In this document: piece by piece, positions 41,201 through 49,656 of the stretch | Position numbering within the stretch: the first letter of the stretch is position 1 | Layout: each line of letters begins with the position of its first letter | Origin: JBMDXB01 sp048594885 | Lineage (GTDB): Bacteria > Acidobacteriota > Vicinamibacteria > Vicinamibacterales > 2-12-FULL-66-21 | NCBI GenBank assembly: GCA_048594885.1 | Contig: JBMDXB010000111.1 | Coordinates: forward strand, 52,078 to 116,077 | Direction: 5' to 3' | DNA: 64,000 nucleotides | The notes under the pieces: model-generated | Told to the model about the DNA's origin: nothing | The model's input: only the letters and a program-made list of their open reading frames with translations | Databases searched by the model: none | Made by a program: the position numbers and the translations under genes

Positions 41201-41690
41201 TTAAAACGGGAAGCGCAGATCGATCTGCGACTTGATCCAGTTGCGCACTTCCTTGCTGTCCACTCTGGCCCGCACGTCGGCGGACGCGCAGTCTGCGGCG
41301 CCATCCGATGCGATTGCGACCACTCGCCCATTGAAGAACGTCGGCGCGCCCGAGTCACCAAAGCAGACCGTGACGGGATCGCGATTGAACGTTACCCAGT
41401 TCTGATCGACCACCTGGTCCACCGCAGACGTCCCCCATCGACGGAGGCCATCGTAAAGCGACGTGTCAGTCGGACCGCCGGGAGGCGGCGCGGTGGTTCC
41501 ATAGCCCGCAATCGTCATCCTGGTGGCGACGACACTCTCGTCGTCGAGGGTTTGGGTCGCCAGCTTGGCGGGCCGGATGCCGAGCACGGGCTCATCGAGA
41601 AAGCAGAGACCGACATCGGCGATACCGGGCTCGTACAGTCCATCGATATCGTCGAATGGACAGCTCTGCGGAGTACACCGCCTCGGAAAG
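41201..41690 (-). pseudogene. Trypsin-like serine protease, 5'-truncated remnant
   Basis: The minus frame ending at 41201 reads as the C-terminal two thirds of a chymotrypsin-fold protease: the Asp strand IADVGLCFLDEPVLG, and the nucleophile loop VTVCFGDSGAPTFFNGRVVAIASDG, ending VRNWIKSQID. The N-terminal portion with the catalytic His is missing. The homology stops near 41690, where a plus-strand kinase fragment begins, so a rearrangement removed the 5' end. The last 15 or so codons back to 41737 look non-native. Confidence 0.6.
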
Positions 41691-41702
41691 GAGCTCTCGC
41701 GC

Positions 41703-41996
41703 TCGAGTCCCGACGTGCCGGCCGAACTGGATCGCATAGTGCGTAAGTGCCTCGAGAAACAGCCCGACCGACGTTATCAGAGCGCTAAGGAGGTGGCGAT
41801 CGACCTCGCCGCACTGAGACAGACGCTGCAAAGCGGCGCAGAGCGCCGGCCGGAAAGGATGCCAAAGCACAATCTTCCGGCTGAGCTCACTAGCTTCGTC
41901 GGGCGGGAGCGCGAGCTGTCGGAATTGGCGCGCTTGATCGCCTCGTCGCGGCTGGTCTGCCTGGTTGGGGCGGGCGGGGCCGGCAAGGCAAGTTGA
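41703..41996 (+). pseudogene. Ser/Thr kinase-AAA/NB-ARC ATPase fragment
   Basis: The plus frame reads VPAELDRIVRKCLEKQPDRR, the C-terminal end of a bacterial Ser/Thr kinase domain, then a linker and NLPAELTSFVGRERELSEL and LVCLVGAGGAGK, the start of a Walker A NB-ARC-type ATPase. It stops within the P-loop (GAGGAGKAS-stop, where GKT/S and a long domain should follow). Both ends are missing, so it is an internal fragment of a large kinase-ATPase-TPR protein. Confidence 0.6.
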
Positions 41997-42019
41997 AGCA
42001 CTGCGGAGCGCCGCTGAGA

Positions 42020-44017
42020 TCAATCTTCGACTCGAAACCCACACCGCGCAATGAGCCTCTCGAAGCGCGAGTCACTCCGGTAGGGGTCCCATTTCGGATC
42101 GACTGTGAGGAACATCAAATGCACGTCCCGGACGTCGTACGCCTTTTCGAGCGAGTAGAACGCGCTGTCGCGCTCGCCGAGGCCGGCGTACACCAGGGCC
42201 TGTGCATAAGGCGGCAGGAAGCGCTCGCGTGAAACCGTTTCGAGCGTTCGCAACACCTCGCGGGCGTCGCTGGCACGTCCGGTCTTCGCCAGAATGTATC
42301 CCTCCAACGAGTGCGTCTTGCTGTTGCCACGCGAGTAGCGCGCGCTGGTCAAGAGTGCCTCTAGCGCCAGATCCGTTTGCCCTACCTGCTCGTATACCTG
42401 CGCCTGCTGCATGTAGCCGATCCAGAAGTCGGGATCGAGTGTGACAGCCCGCCTGGCATTCTCGATGGCAGCAGGATAGTCGCGCGCTTGAAACGCGACC
42501 TGTGACGCGACCGCGTGGTTCATCGGATCGAACGGGTCGAGGTCCACGGCGCGCCGCACGGCATCGCGCGCCTCGTCGTGCCTGCGCATCTGTGACAGGG
42601 TGTGCCCCAACAGTCGATGCGCGACCGCAAGGCCCGGATTGATCGTAATCGCGTGGCGGAAGGAGGCCTCTGCAGACTCCCAGTCCCAGTCGAAGTAGTA
42701 GCTGACGAAGCCGCGGCTGAACAGCACCTCGGCGAGGTCGCCGTCCGCGTCGAGCGCCCGCTGGACGGCTGCGCGCGCCTCAGGACCGACCGTCAGCGGC
42801 GCGACATCGGCGTTGATTGGCATGCCGCCATACACGTCTGCGATGCCAGCCCAGGCGAGGGCGTAGCGAGGATCGCGAACGGTTGCACGACGAAAGTGCT
42901 CGATGGCGCTCAGATTGGTGGCCGGCGTCAGCTGACGCCAGAGCGATCGGCCGCGAAGGTACAGGTCGTACGCCTCCGCATCCTGTGTCTGCCGCCGCGC
43001 CAGTGCGCCCAGATCCGCCGCCGTCAAGCGCGTCGTCACGTGCCCTGCGATCGCTGTACTCAGCTCGATCTGGAGCGCCACGATGCTCGACAGACGCTGA
43101 TCATAGGAGTGCGACCACACCTGCACCTGATCGCCGACGCGAATGAGTTTGGCAGTAGCCCGCACTCGTTCGCCCTCGACTCGCACCGAGCCCTCGACCA
43201 GATAATCCGCATTCAGCTCACTGCCAATCTGCGCCAGCGACTTCGTAGTCTCTTTGTAGGCCAGCGTGGACCTGCGTCCGATGACGCGGAGACGCTCGGG
43301 GCTGATCTGCCCGAGCGAGGCGATGATCTCCTCGTGAAGCCCCTCGGCCAGATACTCACGGTCGGCATTCTCACCGAAGTTCTCGAATGGCAGCACCGCG
43401 ATCGTCGTCGTGCGTGGAGGAGACTGCAGCGCCAGCCAACCGACAGCAGCGACGACCACGACACCTACCAGAAGAAAGCTGGCACGTCGTGCGGCAGGCG
43501 CCCGCCGCCACCATGCCTCGCCACTGGGGGAAGTCGGCGATACAGGCGCAGGCGCACCGCTCTGGGTCTCGCCATTCGGGTGATGCACAACTTGGCGGGC
43601 TGTCGGTTGTGCCACCGCCTCCGCCGTCGACAATCCCGCCGTACGCTCCTTCGACGCCAGTGAAGGCGATGCGACTGCGGAGACGATTTCGACCGATGCT
43701 ATAAACCGGTAACCCTTGCCAGCCACGGTCTCGATGAATCGCGGTGATTCAGGCGAGTCGCGGAGGGCCGATCTGAGCTTCCAGATGAGGGTGTTGACCG
43801 CAGCCTCGGTCTCGACGAACACATCTTCGTGCCACAGTCGCGCCGCGATTTCCTGCCGTGTGATCAGTTCGCCGCGACGCTCCACGAACAAGATAAGCAA
43901 GTCCATCGGCCGGCGCTCGAGCCGCACCGACTGGCCTTGTTGGCGCAGTTGATAAGCGAGCGGATCGAGAAGGAAGGGGCCGAACCGGTAAGAGCTGGTC
44001 GTCGTTGAATCGGGCAT
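42020..44017 (-). CDS. Winged-helix (CadC/OmpR-type) transmembrane regulator with TolB-N-like and TPR domains
   Basis: 665 residues. Residues ~8-105 form an OmpR/PhoB-type DNA-binding winged helix (FGPFLLDPLAYQLRQQG, LERRPMDLLILFVER, NTLIWKLRSALRDSP, ETVAGKGYRF). A membrane helix lies near 181-199 (ASFLLVGVVVVAAVGWLAL). The external part has the FlgO/TolB-N-like segment IAVLPFENFGENADREYLAEGL and LNADYLVEGSVR, then about seven TPR units. It is a one-component sensor-regulator of the CadC layout; ligand and target genes are unknown. Confidence 0.88.
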   Translation of the reverse strand: MPDSTTTSSYRFGPFLLDPLAYQLRQQGQSVRLERRPMDLLILFVERRGELITRQEIAARLWHEDVFVETEAAVNTLIWKLRSALRDSPESPRFIETVAGKGYRFIASVEIVSAVASPSLASKERTAGLSTAEAVAQPTARQVVHHPNGETQSGAPAPVSPTSPSGEAWWRRAPAARRASFLLVGVVVVAAVGWLALQSPPRTTTIAVLPFENFGENADREYLAEGLHEEIIASLGQISPERLRVIGRRSTLAYKETTKSLAQIGSELNADYLVEGSVRVEGERVRATAKLIRVGDQVQVWSHSYDQRLSSIVALQIELSTAIAGHVTTRLTAADLGALARRQTQDAEAYDLYLRGRSLWRQLTPATNLSAIEHFRRATVRDPRYALAWAGIADVYGGMPINADVAPLTVGPEARAAVQRALDADGDLAEVLFSRGFVSYYFDWDWESAEASFRHAITINPGLAVAHRLLGHTLSQMRRHDEARDAVRRAVDLDPFDPMNHAVASQVAFQARDYPAAIENARRAVTLDPDFWIGYMQQAQVYEQVGQTDLALEALLTSARYSRGNSKTHSLEGYILAKTGRASDAREVLRTLETVSRERFLPPYAQALVYAGLGERDSAFYSLEKAYDVRDVHLMFLTVDPKWDPYRSDSRFERLIARCGFRVED

Positions 44018-44188
44018 GGGAGCTGGCAGCCCAGATCGAAAAGGGGGCCAAGTATAAGAGATTCAGAGCGTTGGAGGGAGAGAAAAGCTTGAGGCTTTCT
44101 TGATGCCCTCTCGATGGACCTGGTCGCGTCGTCGCCTCAGGATTGGCGCCGTGAGCGGATCTGAGGTCGCTTCAAAAGGAGTGGAACG

Positions 44189-44692
44189 ATGCGATACCTG
44201 GTACTTGGATTCTGTGTCCTCACCGCAGCCTGCGCGGACACGCGTTTCAGTGCGCCGACGGCCCCCTCCCGCATCGTCGCCGGCGCGGCGTCGACGCAGG
44301 CCACTGGCGGTTCGGAGTTGCCGTTCAGCGGCACGCTGCAAACGAATGAAACAGTCGCCGGCGCTCTGCATCAGCTCAGCGGCACGGGCGAAGCAACGCA
44401 TCTGGGGCGATTCACCCTGCTGTCGGAGTTTACGGTTATCCCTCCGCCGGTCAGTACGGCATCGGGTACGGCGACATGGATCGCAGCCAACGGCGACGAG
44501 ATCTTCACGACCGTCGCCGGTCAGGCCGTCATCACGTTCCCAACGGCTGCCGTCATGGAAACACACACGATCACTGGTGGAACCGGGCGGTTCGACGAAG
44601 CGTCAGGGACACTCGTCGTTGAGCGTTCCCTGAATATCCCGACGTTGGTGTCCTCCGGCTCCGTCAAAGGGACAATTAGCTTGGTTCACTAG
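44189..44692 (+). CDS. Putative lipoprotein with allene-oxide-cyclase-like barrel repeats
   Basis: 167 residues. MRYLVLGFCVLTAAC is a lipoprotein signal with the lipid-modified Cys at 15. The mature part has motifs seen in a widespread family of small exported beta-barrel proteins: GTGEATHLGRFT, TATWIAANGDEIFTTVAG and ITGGTGRFDEASGTL. An AAGGAG ribosome site precedes the ATG. Substrate or ligand unknown; divergent from the winged-helix regulator, which might control it. Confidence 0.7.
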   Translation: MRYLVLGFCVLTAACADTRFSAPTAPSRIVAGAASTQATGGSELPFSGTLQTNETVAGALHQLSGTGEATHLGRFTLLSEFTVIPPPVSTASGTATWIAANGDEIFTTVAGQAVITFPTAAVMETHTITGGTGRFDEASGTLVVERSLNIPTLVSSGSVKGTISLVH

Positions 44693-44863
44693 GCCGCGGA
44701 TACCGCCGGGTTCGCTGCGTCCCGGTGGCGGCGGTAATCCATCCGGTCGTCTCGAGCCGGATCACCTTTCCCGTGACGATATCTTCGTACCCGGGATCAA
44801 TCGCGTCCTCAACGGGCTCGCTTTATCTCGGAGACTTCGTTCCGCGCTTGCATCAGGGGGTTA

Positions 44864-44936
44864 TGGACCTGACGGGAGTCGAACCCGTGACCTCCTGAAT
44901 GCCATTCAGGCGCGCTCCCAACTGCGCTACAGGCCC
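44864..44936 (-). tRNA. tRNA-Ala (anticodon GGC)
   Basis: The minus strand folds into a 73-nt cloverleaf without encoded CCA. The acceptor GGGCCTG pairs with CAGGTCC (one G-U). The D arm is GCGC-AGTTGGGA-GCGC, the anticodon stem CCTGA/TCAGG encloses ATGGCAT with anticodon GGC (plus 44901-44903), and the T arm is ACGGG-TTCGACT-CCCGT. It decodes GCC/GCU alanine codons. Confidence 0.95.
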
Positions 44937-45043
44937 ACACGTGGCTGGACGGACCCCCAATTGTACCGGACGGTCGCGCCTCGGTCAAAGACGTGCTACA
45001 AGTCCGCTCCCCGAGCGCTCCCGGTCCTGCGCAGGTCAGGCGC

Positions 45044-45469
45044 ATGGCACCGAAGCAGTCGAACCTTCGTCCCAGCGAATTTCCCGTTCTCGACTGGTCC
45101 GAGGCCAAGGGCTTCGAGTCCCTGCGAACCCTCTTCAAGGGCACCGACGATAACGCGCAGCAGGCGATCGACTGGATGGGCATCACCTCACCCAACATCG
45201 GCTACATCGCGGCGATGCTCGGCCTCGACCGCTTCTTCGGCTTCTCGTCGGCGTGGATGCGCTACATGACGTCGGCGCAGCGGCTGCAGGCGGTGCAGTC
45301 CGCGTTCCTCGATGGGACGAGAGTCGGCGCGCTCAGCGGCGGCTCGTGGCAGATGGCCCACGTGCTCGCTTCCGCTCGAGAAGCAGTGATGCAGCCCCGC
45401 ATTACGGCAGAGCTCTGCCGGATCGGTCGGGCTGGGAAGTGGCACTTCGTCTGCTTTCTTACGGCATAA
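45044..45469 (+). CDS. Hypothetical protein, 141 aa
   Basis: The product begins APKQSNLRPSEFPVLDWSEA and contains mildly hydrophobic helices (MGITSPNIGYIAAMLGLDRF, FFGFSSAWMRYMTS). No family is recognised. The first ~110 residues have coding-like codon use; the C-terminal 30 residues look less native, so a frameshift or truncation is possible. It lies between tRNA-Ala and a small basic ORF on the same strand. Confidence 0.45.
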   Translation: MAPKQSNLRPSEFPVLDWSEAKGFESLRTLFKGTDDNAQQAIDWMGITSPNIGYIAAMLGLDRFFGFSSAWMRYMTSAQRLQAVQSAFLDGTRVGALSGGSWQMAHVLASAREAVMQPRITAELCRIGRAGKWHFVCFLTA

Positions 45470-45487
45470 CTGGGAGTTGGAGGAGAG

Positions 45488-45649
45488 TTGCAGCGCGAAC
45501 GTCGGAGTATTGATCGGCATGTGAAACGCGCGCGGCAGTTGCAGTCCAGACTGGAAGCCGTCCTCCGCGATTCCCGTGAGCTGCGCGAGCGCATGACGGG
45601 CTCGGCCGATCTTCGTCCGCGCAACCTGCCGAGGCGTGAAGACCGCTGA
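45488..45649 (+). CDS. Possible small basic protein, 53 aa
   Basis: A short plus frame starting at TTG 45488, with GGAGGAG just upstream (45479-45485), gives a very basic, helical product (QRERRSIDRHVKRARQLQSR, then LRDSRELRERM). It fills the gap between the hypothetical gene and the convergent nucleotidyltransferase. The spacing of the ribosome site to TTG is short, so the start is uncertain. It could be a small coiled-coil protein or a fragment of the preceding gene. Confidence 0.35.
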   Translation: MQRERRSIDRHVKRARQLQSRLEAVLRDSRELRERMTGSADLRPRNLPRREDR

Positions 45650-45658
45650 AGTAGGAAG

Positions 45659-46273
45659 TCAGCTTCCCAGATCTTCGGGAAATTCCCCGCCAATCACCCG
45701 CTCGTAGTCGGCAGGCGTGTCGATGTCTGCCACGACGCCCGGATCGTCGACCTCGACATTGAGCACCGCTTCCGGATGGGCCCGCAATACCGCTTTAGCG
45801 CCAACCGCGGGATCGGCGTGTCGGATCGCGTCGAACATCGCGCGCGCGAAGATGACGGGATGGCCGTGGCGGCCCCCGGAGGCGGGCCGCACGATTGACG
45901 CGGACGTCCTGCCGAACTGACTCGTGAGCGTCGCGACCGTCCCGGCCGCGATCATCGGCGCGTCCACAGGCGTCACGAGCACCGCCCGCACGCCGGGCCG
46001 ATCGGCGACGTTGAGCCCCGCGAGCAGCGACGACAATTGCCCCTCCTGGTGCCGCGGGTTCTCGACGAACCTGCCCCCGTGCGCCTCGACTTCGTCGCGC
46101 AGCGCATCGTCATCCGGGCGCGCGACGACGAGGACGTCGTCGATGCCGGCCTCGCGAAGCGTCGCGATCAGCCGCGCGACGAACGACGGCCCGTCCGGGC
46201 CGCACGGCAGCAGCGCCTTCGAGCGCCCCATGCGCGACGACTGACCCGCCGCCAGGATGACTGCCGGGATCAT
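45659..46273 (-). CDS. MobA/MocA-like nucleotidyltransferase
   Basis: 204 residues. The N-terminal nucleotide loop PAVILAAGQSSRMGRSKALLP is characteristic of NTP-transferases for molybdenum cofactor (COG2068), followed by VLVTPVDAPMIAAGTVATL with the metal Asp, GGRHGHPVIFAR, and DIDTPADYERV at the end. It most likely attaches CMP or GMP to molybdopterin. It is isolated from moaD/moaE (40 kb away). A sugar-nucleotide transferase is the alternative. Confidence 0.85.
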   Translation of the reverse strand: MIPAVILAAGQSSRMGRSKALLPCGPDGPSFVARLIATLREAGIDDVLVVARPDDDALRDEVEAHGGRFVENPRHQEGQLSSLLAGLNVADRPGVRAVLVTPVDAPMIAAGTVATLTSQFGRTSASIVRPASGGRHGHPVIFARAMFDAIRHADPAVGAKAVLRAHPEAVLNVEVDDPGVVADIDTPADYERVIGGEFPEDLGS

Positions 46274-46345
46274 CGTCCGGCATTCTAACGAATCCGGACT
46301 CACGACTCCCGGTATACTGCGCGCACTCGACATGGAGGCACGCCT

Positions 46346-47272
46346 GTGAATCGCCGCGATTTCCTCGTGAGGGCCGCCTGCGCCGCCGCCGCACTGCCGG
46401 CGCTTGCATCGCCCGCCTTCGGCGCGTTCGATCTCGCCCAGCGCACGAAGCACAAGTTCAAGCTGAGATACGCTCCCCACTTCGGCATGTTCGCGAACTC
46501 CGCCGGCAAGGACCCGATCGATCAGCTGAAGTTCATGGCCGACGCCGGCTTCACGGCGCTGGAGGACAACGGGATGATGCGCCGCGCGCCGGAGTTGCAG
46601 CAGCGCATCGCTGACACGATGGCCAAGCTCGGCATGACGATGGGCGTGTTCGTCATCGACGGCGGCGACAACTGGAAGGTGTCGCTCGCGACCGGCAAGC
46701 CGGAGTTCAAGGAGACGTTCCTGAACACGTGTCGCGCTGCCGTGGAGGTCGCCAAGCGCGTCAACGCGAAGTGGCTGACGGTCGTTCCCGGCTATTTCGA
46801 GCGCACGCTGCCGATCGGCGTGCAGACGGGGCACGTCATCGACGCGCTGCGCGCGGGCGCCGACATCCTCGCGCCGCACAACCTGACGATGGTGCTCGAG
46901 CCGCTCAGCGACAATCCGGATCTGTTCCTGCGCACCTCGGATCAGACCTACGCGATCTGCCGCGCCGTCAACAGCCCCGCGTGCAAGATCCTGTTCGACA
47001 TCTACCACATGCAACGGAACGAAGGTCACGTGATTCCTCACATCGATCACGTGTGGAGCGAGATCGCCTACTTCCAGATCGGCGACAACCCGGGACGCAA
47101 GGAGCCCGGCACCGGAGAGCTGAACTACCGCAACATCTTCAAGCACATTCACGACCGCGCGCTGAAGGAAGGGCGCGAGTTCGTGTTCGGCATGGAGCAC
47201 GGCAACGCCTTCCCCGGCGCGGAAGGGGAGCGGAAGCTGATCGACGCGTACGTGGCGGCCGACAGCTTCTGA
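46346..47272 (+). CDS. Tat-exported TIM-barrel isomerase/epimerase-like protein (hydroxypyruvate isomerase type)
   Basis: 308 residues. The signal begins NRRDFLVRAACAAAALPALA, a twin-arginine type (RRDF), so export in folded form is likely. The rest is an AP endonuclease 2-type TIM barrel as in hydroxypyruvate isomerase: GFTALEDNGMM, the metal/active Glu regions MVLEPLS and LFDIYHMQRNEG, IAYFQIGDNPGRKEPGTGE, and FGMEHGNA. A GGAGG site precedes the GTG at 46346. Substrate unknown. Confidence 0.83.
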   Translation: MNRRDFLVRAACAAAALPALASPAFGAFDLAQRTKHKFKLRYAPHFGMFANSAGKDPIDQLKFMADAGFTALEDNGMMRRAPELQQRIADTMAKLGMTMGVFVIDGGDNWKVSLATGKPEFKETFLNTCRAAVEVAKRVNAKWLTVVPGYFERTLPIGVQTGHVIDALRAGADILAPHNLTMVLEPLSDNPDLFLRTSDQTYAICRAVNSPACKILFDIYHMQRNEGHVIPHIDHVWSEIAYFQIGDNPGRKEPGTGELNYRNIFKHIHDRALKEGREFVFGMEHGNAFPGAEGERKLIDAYVAADSF

Positions 47273-47326
47273 CCTTCATCAATTCTTAGCAACCGGCTGG
47301 TAGGCTTCATCACAAGGAGCCTACCG

Positions 47327-48757
47327 ATGCCCGCATATCACCAGCTGCTTCCGGTCGTCTTCGTCCTCGTCACCGCGGCCTCGGCCGCGCAGGAACGGAG
47401 GGCGACCGGCGGACCGCCGCCCGAGGTCCGGGCCCGCATCGACGCGGTCATGACCGCTTTCAACAGCGGCAGTCCCGAGCAGTGGCTGGCGATGGCGAGG
47501 GAGCACTTCGCGCCGGACATGTGGACGCGGCGGACGCCCGAGGAGCACGCCAAGCTGTACCAGCAGATGCGCAGCGAGTTCGGGACGATTACCAGCGACC
47601 GCATCACGCGGCGCGGTCCCGGCGCTCCGTTGATGATCTCTGTGAAGGGCTCGACCGGTGTCTCAGGTGTGATCACGCTCGATCTCGAGGCCGCGGCGCC
47701 GTTCCGGATCAACGGCATCGGCATCGACGTCGGCGGCGGTGCGGGCGGCAGTGCGGACGTCCCCCAGGTGCCAATCAACGCGACGATGTCAGCCGCAGAA
47801 CTCGGCAAGGCCCTCGACGGCTATCTGTCGCAATTGACGGCGCGCGACGCCTTCAGCGGCGTCGTGCTGGTGGCCAGGGACGGAAAGCCGCTGTTCGAGA
47901 GGGCGTACGGCCTCGCCGATCGAGCGAACCGGATTCCGAACACGACAGCGCATCGCTTCTCGCTCGGATCGATCAACAAGTCGTTCACGCAGACCGCGGT
48001 CGCGCAGCTCGTGTCGAACGGCAAGCTGTCGTACTCCGACACGCTGGGCAAGCACCTTCCGGATTATCCGCAGGAGCAGTCGCGCGCGGCGACGATCGAG
48101 CAGCTCCTCGGCCACGCCGCCGGCATTGGCGACATCTTCGGCGAGACATTCGCCGGCACGCCGAAGGACCGGTTTCGCTCGAACGCGGATTATCTCCGCT
48201 TCATCTCTCAGCAGCCTCCGCTCTTCGCGCCCGGCACACGCACCCAGTACTGCAACGGCTGCTACATCGTCCTGGGTGCTATCATCGAGCGCGTATCCGG
48301 CATGCCGTACGAGCAGTACCTTGCCGGGCACGTGTTCAAGCCCGCCGGCATGACGCACACCGGCTTCCCGCACACGGACAGCATCGAACCGGACATCGCG
48401 ATCGGCTACACGAGGCGAACGCCCGACGGGCACCTGCGCAGCAACGTGCTCATGCGTGGCGCGGCCGGGAGCGCCGCTGGAAGCGCCTTCGCCACCGCGG
48501 CCGATCTGCTGGCGTACGACAACGCTTTACGCGAGCGCCGGTTGCTCGACGAGCAGGGCACGTCACGTGTGCTTCGCACGGAGGCGAAAGGAACTGCACG
48601 CGTGATGGGTGGATACGGCATTGCCGGCGGCGCGCCCGGCACAAGTGCGGTACTCGATTCCGACGGCGTCTGGACGGTCATCGCCCTCGCGAATCTCGAT
48701 CCGCCGTCAGGCGAGGCGATCGGCACGGCGATCATGCGAGCGCTCGCCGCCCAATGA
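47327..48757 (+). CDS. Exported serine hydrolase (beta-lactamase/class C fold)
   Basis: 476 residues. A signal peptide (LLPVVFVLVTAASAAQ) leads into an NTF2-like N-terminal domain (about 30-150) and then a class C beta-lactamase-like domain. The catalytic S-x-x-K is in LGSINKSFTQ and Y-x-N in TQYCNGCYIVLG; a late GGYGIAGG may serve as the KTG equivalent. Likely an esterase or D-aminopeptidase-type enzyme rather than a true beta-lactamase. AAGGAG precedes the ATG. Its stop overlaps the response-regulator start (ATGA). Confidence 0.87.
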   Translation: MPAYHQLLPVVFVLVTAASAAQERRATGGPPPEVRARIDAVMTAFNSGSPEQWLAMAREHFAPDMWTRRTPEEHAKLYQQMRSEFGTITSDRITRRGPGAPLMISVKGSTGVSGVITLDLEAAAPFRINGIGIDVGGGAGGSADVPQVPINATMSAAELGKALDGYLSQLTARDAFSGVVLVARDGKPLFERAYGLADRANRIPNTTAHRFSLGSINKSFTQTAVAQLVSNGKLSYSDTLGKHLPDYPQEQSRAATIEQLLGHAAGIGDIFGETFAGTPKDRFRSNADYLRFISQQPPLFAPGTRTQYCNGCYIVLGAIIERVSGMPYEQYLAGHVFKPAGMTHTGFPHTDSIEPDIAIGYTRRTPDGHLRSNVLMRGAAGSAAGSAFATAADLLAYDNALRERRLLDEQGTSRVLRTEAKGTARVMGGYGIAGGAPGTSAVLDSDGVWTVIALANLDPPSGEAIGTAIMRALAAQ

Positions 48758-49656
48758 AGGTCCTCGTCGTGGAAGACGACGCGGTGGTGACCGAGACGCT
48801 GGCCTTGTACCTGCAGCAGGCGGGATTCGAGGTCGCGACCGCGAGCGATGGCCGCCGCGGGCTCGAGCTTGCAGGTCAAGCGGACGTCTCGCTCGTCATT
48901 CTCGATCTCATGATTCCCGGCATGAGCGGACAGGAGGTGTGCCGCCGGCTGCGCGCGGCGTCGGCGGTGCCGATCATCATGCTCACCGCGCGCACGTCGG
49001 AAGACGATCGCGTCGCCGGCCTGGAGCTCGGCGCCGACGACTACGTGCCGAAGCCGTTCAGCCCGCGCGAGGTGGTTGCGCGCGTCCAGGCGCTGCTGCG
49101 GCGCGCCGCTGCGGGGCCTTCCGCGCCTCCACCGGCGGTCGCCGCCGGCGACCTGCAGATCGATCTCTGGTCGCGCCAGGCACGCGTGGCCGGTCGCGCC
49201 GTGACGCTCACGCGCACGGAGTTCCGTCTGCTCGAAACGTTGGCGCGGCATCCCGGCCGCGTGTTCACCCGCGAGGAGCTCCTCGCCCGCGTGTTCGGCC
49301 CGGACTTCGACGGCACCGATCGCACCGTAGACGTCCACATCACGAACCTGCGCCGGAAACTCGATCCGCGCCGCGAATCGCAGTTCATCGCGACGGTGCA
49401 CGGCGTCGGCTACAAGCTCGCGGCGCGCGGCGATGGCTCGCCTGCCAACGAAGCTGCTCGGCGCCGTCAGCGTGCTCGCGTTGAGCGCGGTGGTGGCCGT
49501 CGGCCTCGCGGCGCGGCAGAGCGCGCGGCGGGAGTTCCGGCGGTTCGAGGAGACGGTGCGCAAGCCGCGGGTCGGCGGCCCATCGAGACCGGCCGCCGCG
49601 CTTCTCTCGCTCCTCGACGGCCGTTGTTGCCCCGACGAAGTGATGCGCGCTGCTGA
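48754..49656 (+). CDS. OmpR/PhoB-family response regulator with long overlapping tail
   Basis: 300 residues. The receiver (1-115) shows VVEDDAVV, phospho-Asp in VILDLMIPGMSG, the Thr in MLTARTSE and Lys in YVPKPFSP. The DNA-binding winged helix follows (LTRTEFRLLETLARHPGRVF, then RTVDVHITNLRRKLDPR, and TVHGVGYKLA). The family normally ends there, near residue 230. This frame runs 70 residues further, through Arg/Ala-rich sequence, and overlaps the histidine kinase gene by 224 bases in another frame. Confidence 0.9.
   Translation: MKVLVVEDDAVVTETLALYLQQAGFEVATASDGRRGLELAGQADVSLVILDLMIPGMSGQEVCRRLRAASAVPIIMLTARTSEDDRVAGLELGADDYVPKPFSPREVVARVQALLRRAAAGPSAPPPAVAAGDLQIDLWSRQARVAGRAVTLTRTEFRLLETLARHPGRVFTREELLARVFGPDFDGTDRTVDVHITNLRRKLDPRRESQFIATVHGVGYKLAARGDGSPANEAARRRQRARVERGGGRRPRGAAERAAGVPAVRGDGAQAAGRRPIETGRRASLAPRRPLLPRRSDARC

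Noticed and set aside
46274..47200. A long minus frame continuing upstream from the MobA-like gene through the TIM-barrel gene
   Set aside because: Only the part from 46273 down matches the nucleotidyltransferase; the rest is antisense to a Tat-signal TIM-barrel protein.
47482..48753. Extension of the response-regulator frame upstream through the serine hydrolase
   Set aside because: The frame is open by chance; the ATG at 48754 starts the receiver domain and overlaps the hydrolase stop.
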